A stretch of 64,000 bases of DNA from Acidipropionibacterium thoenii DSM 20276 (GTDB lineage Bacteria; Actinomycetota; Actinomycetes; Propionibacteriales; Propionibacteriaceae): contig NZ_AUHZ01000007.1 of NCBI RefSeq assembly GCF_000423445.1, forward strand, positions 62,001 through 126,000, read 5' to 3'. Below the pieces are notes generated by a model. The model saw only the letters and a program-made list of their open reading frames with translations, had not been told where the DNA came from and did no database searches. This document shows positions 8,740-18,106 of the stretch, piece after piece. Position 1 is the stretch's first letter. Each line of letters begins with the position of its first letter. The translations under genes were made by a program, and so were the position numbers.

Positions 8740-10098
8740 TCAGGAGGTCGGCCAGGTCACCGCCGGGTTCTCTGCACTGAAGTCGACAGTCGGCTTGGTG
8801 CTGGTGACGGTCGCCGTCCCGGAGGCATTGCCGCCATTGGCGGTCTTGGCAGTCACCCTGACGACCATGTACATCGAGCCGACGGCCTGCATGGTTCCGG
8901 CCGTGAGCCGTGGTGTCATGGTCTCCACACTGGCGGCCGAACTGGTGGAGTAGGTCACCGAGTTCTCCTGGATCGCCGTGCCCTGGCTGGTCTTGTCCGA
9001 GACGTAGAAGGGGCAACCGGCGGGCTTGATCTTGGTGGAGGCCAGGCACTTGCTGAGGCTGTCCTTCACCAGATTCCGCCAGGTGCTGAGCCCCTTGGTG
9101 GTGAGGGCCGGCTCCATGTCATAGGTCGACACGTAGCCGGAGGGCTCCTTGACGTAGAGGGTGGAGTCGTCATTGCCGTACTGGACGTACGCATTACCCG
9201 ACTCGAGGGTGTAACCACCGGGGAACAGCGCGATCTTGGACGCCGAGACGTCCTGACCGTTGATCTTGACCGTCTCACCACCGAGCCGACTCAGGTCCAC
9301 ATTGGCGGCGGCCTGGGACATCTGCCAGTGGGATCCCTTGTCGCTGCGCCTGAGACGGTAGGTGCTGGTGACCGACTCCTCGGCGATGTCATAGGAGGCG
9401 TTGACCGTGGCGCTGTAGTCGGTGGTGGTCCCGGCGTCCAGGGTCAGATTCTTGATCGGGTTCTGCTTCTGGGCGGCATTCATCACGTCGGCGGTGAGGT
9501 ACTTCGAGGACCCCGACGGGCTGTTGCGGCCGTAGCTCAGTGCCCGCTTCGGATCCCCCTTCATGACTGCGTCGAAGTAGTCCGCCAGGGCAGCCTTGGG
9601 ATCGTCGACGACCTTGGTGGATCCCGAACCGGAGGTCTGACCTGCCGATGTCGATGTGCCAGGAACCGCCTGCTCACCGTCGTCCTTGTTCCGATTGAGC
9701 AGGAAGAAGGTCAGTCCGAGAGCCACCACCACCACGGCCGCGATGACTCCGATCAGGATCCCCTTGCCGGAACCACCCGAGCCGGAGCCGCCGGACCCGT
9801 ACTGGCCGCCGGGTCCACCCGGGGACCCCGGGCCGCCGGCGCCCTGGGGTGTCCAGTTCTGCTGCCCGCTCCAGGTGCCGCCGGCCTGAGCATTCGGATC
9901 GTAGCCGCCGCCCTGCCAGTTCTGCTGGCCGGGGTAGGGCTGTTGCTGCTGATTCCAGCCCTGCTGGCCCTGCGGGTCCCAGCCCGGTGCGGGCTGCTGG
10001 GGGGATTGCGGTTGTCCGGGTGGGGGATTGGCCGAGCCCCAGTTCTGCGGGGTGGAGTTCGGATCCCAGGGGGAGCCGGGGTGCTGGCTGTTACTCAT
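8740..10098 (-). CDS. Unknown Gln/Pro-rich single-pass membrane protein
   Basis: 452 residues; no family recognised. Residues 1-110 are rich in Gln, Pro, Gly and Trp (repeats such as QQNW), presumably cytoplasmic. One transmembrane helix follows (GILIGVIAAVVVVALGLTFFLL), then a Ser/Thr-rich linker and an outside domain of about 300 residues. That domain begins with DPKAALADYFDAVMKGDPKRAL, resembling NTF2- or DUF4878-like export domains, and contains one cysteine pair (KCLASTKIKPAGC) that could form a disulfide. ATG 10098 is preferred over GTG 10101 because AGGAG is better spaced. Similar layouts occur in actinobacterial envelope proteins of unknown role. Confidence 0.7.
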   Translation of the reverse strand: MSNSQHPGSPWDPNSTPQNWGSANPPPGQPQSPQQPAPGWDPQGQQGWNQQQQPYPGQQNWQGGGYDPNAQAGGTWSGQQNWTPQGAGGPGSPGGPGGQYGSGGSGSGGSGKGILIGVIAAVVVVALGLTFFLLNRNKDDGEQAVPGTSTSAGQTSGSGSTKVVDDPKAALADYFDAVMKGDPKRALSYGRNSPSGSSKYLTADVMNAAQKQNPIKNLTLDAGTTTDYSATVNASYDIAEESVTSTYRLRRSDKGSHWQMSQAAANVDLSRLGGETVKINGQDVSASKIALFPGGYTLESGNAYVQYGNDDSTLYVKEPSGYVSTYDMEPALTTKGLSTWRNLVKDSLSKCLASTKIKPAGCPFYVSDKTSQGTAIQENSVTYSTSSAASVETMTPRLTAGTMQAVGSMYMVVRVTAKTANGGNASGTATVTSTKPTVDFSAENPAVTWPTS

Positions 10099-10183
10099 CA
10101 CTTCTCTCCTTCTCAGGGCTGATCGACAGGCTGGGTGGTGTGGGGGGGTGAGGGCACAGTTCGTGGTGCGGATGACTGGGAGG

Positions 10184-10687
10184 CTAGTCCTCTGCTGGCG
10201 CGGGGTAAACCTGGGCGATCTGCCCGGTGTCGACGTCGTACATGAATCCCGCGACCTCGGCGTCGATCAACGGGTTGGCCCGCAGCTGGTCGACGTCGAA
10301 GTGGAGGGCGGACAACTGGTCGGTGGTCGCCCCGATCCGCATCCCGTGGACATCCGTGCCATCAGCGGCCTCGATCGCCGCTGCCATCTGGACGTCGTCG
10401 CCGGCGGCCATCGCGCATCGGGTGTGGGCGATCACCATGATCCGGTCGACCCCGAGCAGGTGACTGCCGACGACCAGGGCGGTGGTGACGTCGGGGGTGA
10501 CCCGGCCGCCGGCGCTGCGCAGCACCTTGGCGTCGCCGACCTTGAGGTCGAGCATCGCCAACGGGTCGAGCCGGGAGTCCATGCAGGTCACCAGGCCTAC
10601 TCTCCTGGCGGCCCTGCCGGGCACCCCTTTCTCGGCGAAGGAAGCGCTGTACCGCGCATTGCCCTCGAGCAGATCTGTGAATGCCAT
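10184..10687 (-). CDS. Beta-class carbonic anhydrase
   Basis: 167-residue cytoplasmic zinc enzyme interconverting CO2 and bicarbonate. Zinc ligands and catalytic dyad are visible: C35, D37 and R39 in TCMDSRLDP, then H88 and C91 in IAHTRC. The length matches the short beta-CA subfamily (Mtb Rv1284 type). Bicarbonate supply would serve carboxylation reactions such as those of propionate metabolism; that link is inference. It has no close operon partner; parC lies upstream on the same strand with about 70 bases between. Confidence 0.9.
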   Translation of the reverse strand: MAFTDLLEGNARYSASFAEKGVPGRAARRVGLVTCMDSRLDPLAMLDLKVGDAKVLRSAGGRVTPDVTTALVVGSHLLGVDRIMVIAHTRCAMAAGDDVQMAAAIEAADGTDVHGMRIGATTDQLSALHFDVDQLRANPLIDAEVAGFMYDVDTGQIAQVYPAPAED

Positions 10688-10694
10688 GTCGCCG

Positions 10695-10700
10695 ACCCTA
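10695..10700 (-). promoter_or_regulatory. -10 element for leaderless carbonic anhydrase
   Basis: On the minus strand TAGGGT ends 7 bases before ATG 10687. Confidence 0.4.
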
Positions 10701-10758
10701 CCGATATCCAGTCCAGCTCGGCGGGCATCTCGACTGCCCCTCAGGGGTGTCGGCGGAG

Positions 10759-13386
10759 TCAGTCGAAGAGGCCGGGCTGATCGGGGTCAGGAGCGGGCCC
10801 GGAATCCTGCGATTCTCCAGTGGCAGCATCATCACTGCTTGTCAGAGGACTCCTTGCGGTGTCATCGGGGGTTCTGTGAGGGGTCTTGCCGGGATCCTCG
10901 CCGGCGTGCGATGTGGTGCTGCCGGCCGCTCCGCGTGGCTCCGGCGTATCGCCATCGGCGCAACCTTGGCGGCGGCTGGCCACAGCCACCACCGGGGCCG
11001 ATGTGCGGTCCCCGGAGCCATCTCGGCGACCGTGCTCGGCGGGAAGTTCGACGGGCGCGCCCTTGCTCGTGCAGGCGATCGCGGGGGCCGGACCGGCCCA
11101 GCCGAGGACCAGGGCGTTCTCGGTGGACAGGAAGCGGTGGCAGCGCATCCCGGCGGTGGCCCTTCCCTTCGCCGGGTACTGGGACAGCTCGGTGATCTTC
11201 ACCGAGCTGGCGGGATCACCGAGCCGATCGGCATCCGGGGCGGCCACCGTGACCACCTCGGCATCGTTGTCGGGCACGACGCCGAAGAAGATCACCGGTG
11301 CACTGGCCTTGATCCCGGCGATCCCGGAGCCCTTGCGGCCCTGGGGGCGGACCAGGCCGGCGCGGAAGTGCAGTAGGTGGGCGTCGGCGGTGATGAAGCA
11401 CAGCTGTGCATCGGGGTCGGTGCACTCGGCGGCACCGACCAGCCGATCCCCCTGTTTGAGGGTGATGACTTCCCACGAGTCGCCCGTCGGCAGGTCGGGG
11501 TTGACCCGCTTGACGACGCCGTCCCGGGTTCCCAGGGCCAGTTCAGGGCCGTCGCCCGCCAGGCCGGTGAGCGCGATGACCTTCTCCTCGGCCGTCAGGT
11601 CGACCAGTTCGGCGACGTCCCTACCACCGGTCAATGAGGGCGCGGTGGCGGTGGCCGGCAGACTCACCAGATCGATGGTGCGGATCCGGACCAGCCGGCC
11701 GGCCGAGGTGATCGCCCCGAACTGGCCACGGGTGGTGCTGCGGGCGGCCGAGACGATGGTGTCGTGGGCAGCGCGGGGCCCCTGCCAGGGGAGGTCCTCG
11801 GCGGTGTCGACGCGGGCCAGCCGACCGGTGGCCGACAGCAGAACCCAGCTGGGGGCGTCGGGCACCTCCAACGGTTCGTCGGTGGCGGCACTGACTCCGG
11901 CGGAGTCCAGCAGCACCGTGCGGCGCGGGGTCCCGAAGGTCCGGGAGACCGCAGCCAGCTCCTTGGAGACCACCTTGCGCAGCTGGTTGTCGTCGGTGGC
12001 GATGATGGTGAGCTTGTCGATGTCGGCCAGCAGGTCGTCGCGCTCGGACTCCAGCTCGATGGTGGAGTAGCGGGTCAGCCGGCGCAGCTGCATGTCGAGG
12101 ATGTAGTTGGTCTGCACCTCGTCGAGTTCGAAGGCCTCCATCAGTCGGGTGCGGGCCTCGGCGACGTCCTGGGAGGAGCGGATGATGGCGATGACGTCGT
12201 CGATGTCGACGATCGCGGTGAGCAGCCCCTCGACCAGGTGGAGCCGGTCCTTGGCCTTGCGCAGCCGGTAATTGGTGCGCCGCAGGGTGACGTCCAGGCG
12301 GTGCTCGAGGTAGATCTGCAGCAGCTCCAGCAGCCCGAGGGTGCGAGGTTGGCCCTGGACCAGGGCGACCGCGTTGACAGCAAAGGTGTCCTCGAGCTTG
12401 GTGAGGCGGTAGAGCCGGTTCAGCATCGCCTCGGCGTTGATGCCGTTCTTGACCTCGATGACCAGCCGGGTGCCATTGGTGAGATCGGTGAGGTCCTTGA
12501 CGTCGGCGATACCCGAGATCCGCTTGGACTGCACCAGGGTCTTGATCTGGTCGATGATCTTCTCCGGGCCCACCATGTAGGGCAGTTCGGTGACGACGAT
12601 GCCCATCCGTCGCGGGGAGACCCGCTCGATGGTCGTGGTGGCTCGGATCCGGAAGGTTCCCCGTCCGGTGGCGTAGGCGTCGTGGATGCCGTCCAGGCCG
12701 ATGATGCGTCCGCCGGTGGGCATGTCGGGGCCGGGGATGAAGCGCATGATGTCGTCGAGGTCGGCATCCGGATGCATCAGCAGGTGGCGCAGCGCGGCGA
12801 TCACCTCGACCAGGTTGTGGGTGGCGATATTGGTGGCCATCCCCACCGCGATCCCGGAGGCGCCGTTGACCAGCAGATTCGGGAAGGCGGCCGGAAGGAC
12901 ACCGGGTTCGGTCTCCTTGCCGTCGTAGTTGGGGACGAAGTCCACGGTGTCCTCTTCGAGCCCCTCGACCATCGCCATCGCCGAGGGGGCCATCCGGCAC
13001 TCGGTGTACCGCATCGCCGCGGGACCGGCGTCCAGGGCTCCGAAGTTCCCGTGGCCGTCGACCAGCGGCAGCCGCATGGCCCACGGTTGGGCCATCCGTA
13101 CCAGGGCGTCGTAGATCGCCGAGTCGCCATGGGGATGCAGTTGGCCCATCACCTGGCCGACCACTCGTGCCGACTTCACATGGGGGCGGTCGGGGCGCAC
13201 GCCCATGTCGGACATGCTGTAGAGGATGCGTCGTTGGACCGGTTTGAGACCGTCCCGGGCATCGGGCAGGGCCCGGGAGTAGATCACCGAGTACGCGTAC
13301 TCCAGGTAGCTGTTCTCCATCTCACTGGAGACGTCCACGTCGATGATGTTCTCGGTGAAGTCATCGTCCACGGTCGACCTGGCCAT
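10759..13386 (-). CDS. parC: Type IIA topoisomerase subunit A (ParC-like)
   Basis: DNA cleavage subunit, 875 residues. The winged-helix CAP region has the active-site Tyr127 in [10 protein letters not shown] and the quinolone region [17 protein letters not shown] with Ser89 and Asp93, the usual sensitive residues. The coiled coil and the [14 protein letters not shown] region follow. The C-terminal beta-pinwheel is present, but where gyrase has the QRRGGKG-type GyrA-box this protein has [11 protein letters not shown], as topoisomerase IV subunits do. The last 70 residues are low complexity, ending DPDQPGLFD. Start ATG 13386 after GGAGCGCAGGA. Partner: parE at 4985. Confidence 0.9.
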   Translation of the reverse strand: MARSTVDDDFTENIIDVDVSSEMENSYLEYAYSVIYSRALPDARDGLKPVQRRILYSMSDMGVRPDRPHVKSARVVGQVMGQLHPHGDSAIYDALVRMAQPWAMRLPLVDGHGNFGALDAGPAAMRYTECRMAPSAMAMVEGLEEDTVDFVPNYDGKETEPGVLPAAFPNLLVNGASGIAVGMATNIATHNLVEVIAALRHLLMHPDADLDDIMRFIPGPDMPTGGRIIGLDGIHDAYATGRGTFRIRATTTIERVSPRRMGIVVTELPYMVGPEKIIDQIKTLVQSKRISGIADVKDLTDLTNGTRLVIEVKNGINAEAMLNRLYRLTKLEDTFAVNAVALVQGQPRTLGLLELLQIYLEHRLDVTLRRTNYRLRKAKDRLHLVEGLLTAIVDIDDVIAIIRSSQDVAEARTRLMEAFELDEVQTNYILDMQLRRLTRYSTIELESERDDLLADIDKLTIIATDDNQLRKVVSKELAAVSRTFGTPRRTVLLDSAGVSAATDEPLEVPDAPSWVLLSATGRLARVDTAEDLPWQGPRAAHDTIVSAARSTTRGQFGAITSAGRLVRIRTIDLVSLPATATAPSLTGGRDVAELVDLTAEEKVIALTGLAGDGPELALGTRDGVVKRVNPDLPTGDSWEVITLKQGDRLVGAAECTDPDAQLCFITADAHLLHFRAGLVRPQGRKGSGIAGIKASAPVIFFGVVPDNDAEVVTVAAPDADRLGDPASSVKITELSQYPAKGRATAGMRCHRFLSTENALVLGWAGPAPAIACTSKGAPVELPAEHGRRDGSGDRTSAPVVAVASRRQGCADGDTPEPRGAAGSTTSHAGEDPGKTPHRTPDDTARSPLTSSDDAATGESQDSGPAPDPDQPGLFD

Positions 13387-13440
13387 TGATGTCCTGCGCT
13401 CCTCAAGTCCCGGGAGCTCTGCTGCACCCGGCTGCCCACG

Positions 13441-14532
13441 CTACTGGATGGGGTCGGTGGCTGCGAGGGCATCCCTCAGCTTCGGGTACAGCCGGTCACC
13501 ATCGGGGGCGCGCACCAGGGGTGCGGAGCCACGCGACCTGGCCGAACGGGAGCCCTGTTCCAGGGCGCTTGCCGCACCGTGGGCCAGGATCTGCTGGGCC
13601 GGCGACAGCTCGCGGATCGCGATCGCCCGGACCTGGCCGGGCCGACCCTCGTCCAGCTCGGTGTACAGCTCGACGTCATGCTGGCCGTCGTCGCCGACCA
13701 GCACCCATCGGATCCGTGGGAAGTCGCGGGTGAGTTCGCGCAGCGCGGCGCGTTTGTGCTCGGGTCCCGAACGGAACCAGCCGGTATTGGTCGGGCCCCA
13801 GTCGGTCAGCAGCAGGGGCCCCCTGGGATACCCATGGCGTGCCAGGAAGCGGGTGAGGAAGGGATAGGTGTTCCAGGCCCCGGTCGACACGTAGACCACC
13901 GGCGCATCCGGGTGATCGGCGAGCAGGCGCTGGTACATCCGGGCCATTCCGGGCACCGACTGGCGGGCCTGCTCAGTGCGCACGAAGGAGTTCCACGCCG
14001 CGATCAGGGAGCGGGGCAGGAAGGTGGCGATCACGGTGTCGTCGATGTCGGAGATGATGCCGAAGGTCGCCTGGGGGTCGACCACCAGGACCTCGACCGG
14101 CAGCGCCTCGGTGTGATCATCGGCGGAGCCCGTGTGCGCTGCCGATGTGCTGGGGCCCTGCACGGTCAGGGTGTGCCAGCCCGGTTCCAGACCGGGATTG
14201 GCCACCCTCAGGTCGAGGTAGCCGTTGCGATCCGCGTGCAGGGTCATCAGCTCCGAGTTCAGCCCTAGCCGGATCTGCGCGTCGGGAGCCGGCAGCTGGA
14301 GGAAATTGCGCCAACCGCGCTGACCCAGGAAGTCGTCTGCCACCCGTCCCAGGATGGTGCGTCCCAGGGGAGGAGCCATCACGGCTCGTGCCAGGATCCG
14401 GATCCCGGTCTCGGAACCGTAGCCGTAGAACGGGATCACCTTGGTGATCCAGCCGCGCCGGCCCAGGATGCGGTTGAGGCGACGAGTGATCGCAGCCTCC
14501 AGCCGGGCACCGATGAAGGGGCGGTTCGTCAT
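13441..14532 (-). CDS. App1-type phosphatidate phosphatase domain protein (DUF2183)
   Basis: 363 residues. The C-terminal domain contains the HAD-like motif SDIDDTV (DxDxT), VVYVSTGAWNTYPFL, LLLTDWGPTN, EHKRAAL and VLVGDDGQHDVELY, the conserved blocks of the App1/DUF2183 family; yeast App1 dephosphorylates phosphatidic acid. The N-terminal half is a beta-rich region of unknown role. ATG 14532 fits both family length and a -10 just upstream; the frame stays open to 14610 but adds only low-complexity sequence. No signal peptide. Lipid substrate is inferred from the family only. Confidence 0.8.
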   Translation of the reverse strand: MTNRPFIGARLEAAITRRLNRILGRRGWITKVIPFYGYGSETGIRILARAVMAPPLGRTILGRVADDFLGQRGWRNFLQLPAPDAQIRLGLNSELMTLHADRNGYLDLRVANPGLEPGWHTLTVQGPSTSAAHTGSADDHTEALPVEVLVVDPQATFGIISDIDDTVIATFLPRSLIAAWNSFVRTEQARQSVPGMARMYQRLLADHPDAPVVYVSTGAWNTYPFLTRFLARHGYPRGPLLLTDWGPTNTGWFRSGPEHKRAALRELTRDFPRIRWVLVGDDGQHDVELYTELDEGRPGQVRAIAIRELSPAQQILAHGAASALEQGSRSARSRGSAPLVRAPDGDRLYPKLRDALAATDPIQ

Positions 14533-14539
14533 GGCCCCG

Positions 14540-14545
14540 ACCTTA
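14540..14545 (-). promoter_or_regulatory. -10 element for leaderless App1-like gene
   Basis: TAAGGT on the minus strand ends 7 bases before ATG 14532. Confidence 0.4.
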
Positions 14546-14699
14546 GTGCAGCCACCACCCCGGGTCCTCGCGCGCTGGATCTGCGGGAGGGCGGAGTCGA
14601 CAGCAGGCATGGGCTAGTCTGACGAGACTGCCGCATATCACGGCAGTGGCCGGTGGACATCGTCGCGGCCCGGACAGCTCCGAGGAGAAGTGGGGCCAC

Positions 14700-15905
14700 G
14701 TGTCAGAACCGTCATCAGGGCGCGGATCCTCATCCGGCCCGGAACCGTCATCCGGACCGGGCTGGCCCGAGGAGTTCGTGATGCCCCGCCACGGGGTGGC
14801 CACGGTGGCTGAACTGGTTCCGGCGATCGGCTCCCATCTGAGTCCAGGACCCTCCCGGCAGGACCCCTTCGAGCTACCGGCAGCCAGCCACTACGTCTTG
14901 CTGCTGGTCGACGGCATGGGGGAGCAGCTGCTGGACGCCAACCGCGGGCTGGCCCCGCAACTGGCCGGGATGGACCGAGTGGGGACCTCCGTGACCTGCG
15001 CGGTGCCGTCGACCACCGCGACCTCGCTGAGCTGCCTGGGAACCGGTGCGCCCCCCGGCCGCCACGGCGTCATGGGGTACACCTTCAGGTCGCCGGTGGG
15101 CGGGCAGATCATGAACGCACTGAGCTGGCAGCACGGGGACGATCCCCGTGTCGTGCAGGCCCATCCGACGGCATTCGAGGATCTGGTGTCGGCGGGGGTG
15201 GCGGTGACCAGTGTCGGCCCGGAGAGGTTCGAGAGGTCGGGACTGACCCGCGCCTCGCTGCGCGGCCCGGCCTTCCTGGGGGTCCGCGACGAGAACGACA
15301 TCGATTGGAGGGTGGACCTGGTGCGCCAGGCCCTGGACCATGACGGCCCCTCGCTGTGCTACCTCTACGAGCGTTCCCTCGATCATGTCGGGCACGGTCA
15401 GGGCTGTCAGTCGCCGGCCTGGCAGCGTCGCCTCAGCTGGGTCGATGAGATGGTTCAGGCGCTGTCGGAGGAACTCGACGCGGACACCGTGGTCATCGTC
15501 ACCGCCGACCACGGGATGATCGACATCCCCCAGGACCGCCGGATCGTCGTCGAGGACGTGCCGGACATGATGACCGGCGTCGATGCCATCGCGGGGGAGC
15601 CGAGGTTCCGCTCGCTGTACACCCGCCACCCCCGCGAGGTGGCCCGACGCTGGTCTGCGCTGCTGGGCGACCGGGGTTGGGTGATCACCGGTGACCAGGC
15701 GATCGAGGCAGGCCTGTTCGGTCGATGGGATCCGGCCCTGCGTCCGCGGCTGGGAGATGTGCTGGTCGCGATGCGCCGGGACTGGGCCGTGATGACGCGC
15801 ACCGTGGCCCAGGAGATGCGACTGATCGGTATGCACGGTTCATTGACGCCGGCCGAGATGACCATTCCGGTGCGATGGCTGCGGGTCGGAAGTCCTGCCT
15901 GGTGA
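14700..15905 (+). CDS. Nucleotide pyrophosphatase/phosphodiesterase-like (alkaline phosphatase superfamily)
   Basis: 401 residues from GTG 14700, 10 bases after GAGGAGAAG. Alkaline phosphatase superfamily metal sites are visible: YVLLLVDGMGEQLL (first Asp), the nucleophile Thr region in VPSTTATSLSCLGTG, GRHGVMGYTFRSP, DHVGHGQG (Asp/His) and VIVTADHGMIDIP (Asp-His). The N-terminal 45 residues are Ser/Gly/Pro-rich. No signal peptide, so probably cytoplasmic. The homologue neighbours sepH in other actinobacteria, as here where the two genes are convergent. Natural substrate unknown. Confidence 0.85.
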   Translation: MSEPSSGRGSSSGPEPSSGPGWPEEFVMPRHGVATVAELVPAIGSHLSPGPSRQDPFELPAASHYVLLLVDGMGEQLLDANRGLAPQLAGMDRVGTSVTCAVPSTTATSLSCLGTGAPPGRHGVMGYTFRSPVGGQIMNALSWQHGDDPRVVQAHPTAFEDLVSAGVAVTSVGPERFERSGLTRASLRGPAFLGVRDENDIDWRVDLVRQALDHDGPSLCYLYERSLDHVGHGQGCQSPAWQRRLSWVDEMVQALSEELDADTVVIVTADHGMIDIPQDRRIVVEDVPDMMTGVDAIAGEPRFRSLYTRHPREVARRWSALLGDRGWVITGDQAIEAGLFGRWDPALRPRLGDVLVAMRRDWAVMTRTVAQEMRLIGMHGSLTPAEMTIPVRWLRVGSPAW

Positions 15906-15962
15906 GCTCAGGCCGCCAGCCAGGTCAGGTGGGCGGGTTCGGGGCCGACCGGGACCGTCCCG

Positions 15963-17063
15963 TCAGACGTGGGGTGTCGGACCGCCGAACATGATCTCGT
16001 CCCAACTCGGCACCGAGGCCCGCTTGGAGTGACTGCCGCGCTTGCGCCGGCGTCCCCCGGGCTTGGGCCCGGTGGTGTCGGGGGTGTCCTCGATGTCGAG
16101 CTGAGGTTCCTGGGTCTGCTCGTCGGGGGCGACCGGGGGCTGTGATGCGGGTCCTGAGTCGTCGGCCGGCGAATCGGGCTCGGGGTCATCGCCGGTCTCG
16201 GGGTCGCTGTCAGGGTGCTGGTCGCGGGCCGGTGCCGCATCGGCAGTGGGGGACTCGTCACCGCCGACCACCGGCGGCTCCTCCAGACCCTGATAGATGT
16301 TGACCGAGTCCTCCTGGAACCCGGCCAGCATCTCGTAGAGCATGTCCATCTGCTGATCTGCACTCGGGGCGAAGTCGTAGACCCCGTCGGTCTGTGTCAT
16401 TCCAGGCAGAGCCGGCAGCTGTGAGCTCCCCGGGGCGTCCACCGGCTCGGCATCGGCGGACGGCGAACCGGCCGATGAGGTCGACCTGCCGGTGGCCCGG
16501 CGGCGTCCAGATCCCTTCCGGGGCCGATCTGTGACGGCTCGGACGATGGCGAGCTCGTCCTTCAGATCAATGGTGGGTTCCAGATCGGGATCACCCTGAG
16601 CGCCCCCCGGATCGGTCGGCCCGGAACCGCCGAGGGGGGACCGGTCATCGACCAGCCAGCGGGCCCCGGCGTCCTGAGGGTTGGAGTAGCGACCGCGAGG
16701 ATCGAAGCGGAAGGAGGCCTGGCCCTCACCCGGGCCCGGCTCACCCTGCCAGCTGGCCAGCAGCTCCCAGCTTCGGTCCTGATGGCGCCAGCACCGCCAG
16801 TGCACCCCATCGGGGTCGATGTCATGAGAGTTGCAGACCTGAGTGACGACAGAACTCAGGCTGCAGTGCGAACCGGGCTCGGCCTGCCGGCGCACCGGAG
16901 CCCCCAGTGCCGTCGTGATGATGTGCTCGAGCTCGGCCACCACCGGCACGGCGAAGGGCTCCAGCTGCTCGGTCGGCACGCCCGCCTCAGCGGCGACGTC
17001 GTCCAGGCTGGCCCCGGAACGGATCTTCGCCTGAATCTCGCGGGGGCTCAACGCGCTGTCCAT
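15963..17063 (-). CDS. sepH: Septation protein SepH (DUF3071), short N-terminus
   Basis: 366-residue actinobacterial cell-division protein; in Streptomyces SepH binds FtsZ and promotes filament assembly. The helix-turn-helix-like core is clear (SPREIQAKIRSGASLDDVAA, then VPTEQLEPFAVPVVAE), followed by the conserved WRCWRHQDRSWELLASWQ and ASFRFDPRGRYSNP blocks. The remainder is an acidic, disordered Pro/Asp-rich region ending in a basic stretch and PSWDEIMFG. Usual SepH proteins carry 50-60 residues before the helix-turn-helix; this one starts almost directly at it, with ATG 17063 after GGAAGGA. I saw no upstream exon-like remnant. Confidence 0.88.
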   Translation of the reverse strand: MDSALSPREIQAKIRSGASLDDVAAEAGVPTEQLEPFAVPVVAELEHIITTALGAPVRRQAEPGSHCSLSSVVTQVCNSHDIDPDGVHWRCWRHQDRSWELLASWQGEPGPGEGQASFRFDPRGRYSNPQDAGARWLVDDRSPLGGSGPTDPGGAQGDPDLEPTIDLKDELAIVRAVTDRPRKGSGRRRATGRSTSSAGSPSADAEPVDAPGSSQLPALPGMTQTDGVYDFAPSADQQMDMLYEMLAGFQEDSVNIYQGLEEPPVVGGDESPTADAAPARDQHPDSDPETGDDPEPDSPADDSGPASQPPVAPDEQTQEPQLDIEDTPDTTGPKPGGRRRKRGSHSKRASVPSWDEIMFGGPTPHV

Positions 17064-17322
17064 CTTCAGTCCTTCCCACCCGGGGGAGCCGTGCCCTGGA
17101 GGTACTTGCTTGTCGATTCGAGCTCTTCCGGCACTTTACCGGCGCTGTCGCAGCGAGGCATCTTTTTTGTTGAGGGTTCGGCCCGGGGCGTGCGGTTTGG
17201 GGCCAGCCTTGCACGGTGTGATACACATGGGGCCGAACATCGACCGGTGAGGATATTTCACAGCCTCCTCGCTGCGCTGCACCGGCCGCATCTCACCCCA
17301 GGTCCGCTACGGGAGGGTAACT

Positions 17323-17619
17323 ATGGCGACCGATTATGACGCCCCACGCAAAACAGATGACGATCCCAACGAGGACTCGATTGAGGAACTCAAGAGTCGC
17401 CGCAATGACAACAACTCCGGAAAGGTCGATGAGGACGAGGTCGAGGCGGCGGAGTCCTTCGAGCTTCCTGGCGCTGACCTGTCCCATGAGGAACTCACCG
17501 TCCGGGTGCTGCCCCGTCAGTCCGGCGAGTTCACCTGCGCCTCCTGCTTCCTGGTGAAGGGCCGCTCCCAGCTGGCCGAGGTCCGCGACGGCAAGCCCTA
17601 CTGCGTCGACTGCGTGTGA
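17323..17619 (+). CDS. DUF4193 family zinc-ribbon protein
   Basis: 98 residues, homologue of mycobacterial Rv2699c. The N-terminal half is acidic (DEDEVEAAESFELPGADLSH), and the C-terminus has two CxxC knuckles (TCASC and YCVDC) suitable for one zinc. Start ATG at 17323 after GGGAGGG. Function unknown, but the gene is highly conserved among actinobacteria and keeps its place between sepH and dut. Confidence 0.9.
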   Translation: MATDYDAPRKTDDDPNEDSIEELKSRRNDNNSGKVDEDEVEAAESFELPGADLSHEELTVRVLPRQSGEFTCASCFLVKGRSQLAEVRDGKPYCVDCV

Positions 17620-17641
17620 GTGGTGCTGGGGGGTGAGCGGG

Positions 17642-17692
17642 GCTGGGTGCCAGTGGCGCGTGATGTGGTCACGACAGTCCCACTGGCCCAGC
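17642..17692. terminator. Imperfect terminator hairpin between convergent genes
   Basis: GCTGG plus GCCAGTGG (17642-17656 region) pairs with CCACTGGC plus CCAGC (17680-17692), 13 pairs with a 2-base bulge and a long loop. It lies between DUF4193 and DUF4235. Confidence 0.5.
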
Positions 17693-17719
17693 CTCCAGGG
17701 GGAGAGCCCGACGGTGGCC

Positions 17720-17983
17720 TCAGTGAGCCGAGACCCCCTTCTCCACCTGCTGACGCCGGATGAAACGGCTGACCAGCAACTGACTGACCGCCACCCCGAG
17801 GCCACTGACCAGCACCCAGCTGACGGCCTTGCTGGTCGAGACATCCGGATCATCGGAGATCGGGGGCTCCTCGTCACCGGTGACGATCCGCCAGCCCAGA
17901 TTCGCCGCCTTCTGGGCGGCCAGCGTGGCGACGGCGCCGGCGATTCCGGCGTACACCTTCCAGAACAGCTTGTCAGAGATCAT
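17720..17983 (-). CDS. DUF4235 small membrane protein
   Basis: 87 residues from ATG 17983. Two hydrophobic segments are seen: WKVYAGIAGAVATLAAQKA and VSWVLVSGLGVAVSQLLV, with a short Asp/Glu/Pro loop between (GDEEPPISDDPD). KLFWKVYAGI and AAQKAANLGWR are typical of DUF4235. No function known. I prefer this start to ATG 17992 because a TAGGAT hexamer overlaps the latter. Confidence 0.85.
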   Translation of the reverse strand: MISDKLFWKVYAGIAGAVATLAAQKAANLGWRIVTGDEEPPISDDPDVSTSKAVSWVLVSGLGVAVSQLLVSRFIRRQQVEKGVSAH

Positions 17984-17990
17984 GGTCGCC

Positions 17991-17996
17991 ATCCTA
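17991..17996 (-). promoter_or_regulatory. -10 element for leaderless DUF4235 gene
   Basis: TAGGAT on the minus strand ends 7 bases before ATG 17983 and overlaps the alternative ATG 17992, which decides the start. Confidence 0.45.
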
Positions 17997-18106
17997 TGGT
18001 CCTTGCGGCGCCTGCCGTAAGTTGCTTCTCGGGGGCTGCCGTCCCCGGGGCACCGGGGACAACGGCTGAATGAGTGCGGTATCCATCAATGATCAGTGAG
18101 GCCGAG

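Noticed and set aside
11764-13389. 541-codon plus-strand frame opposite parC
   Set aside because: Antisense to the topoisomerase subunit, no motif, no ribosome site.
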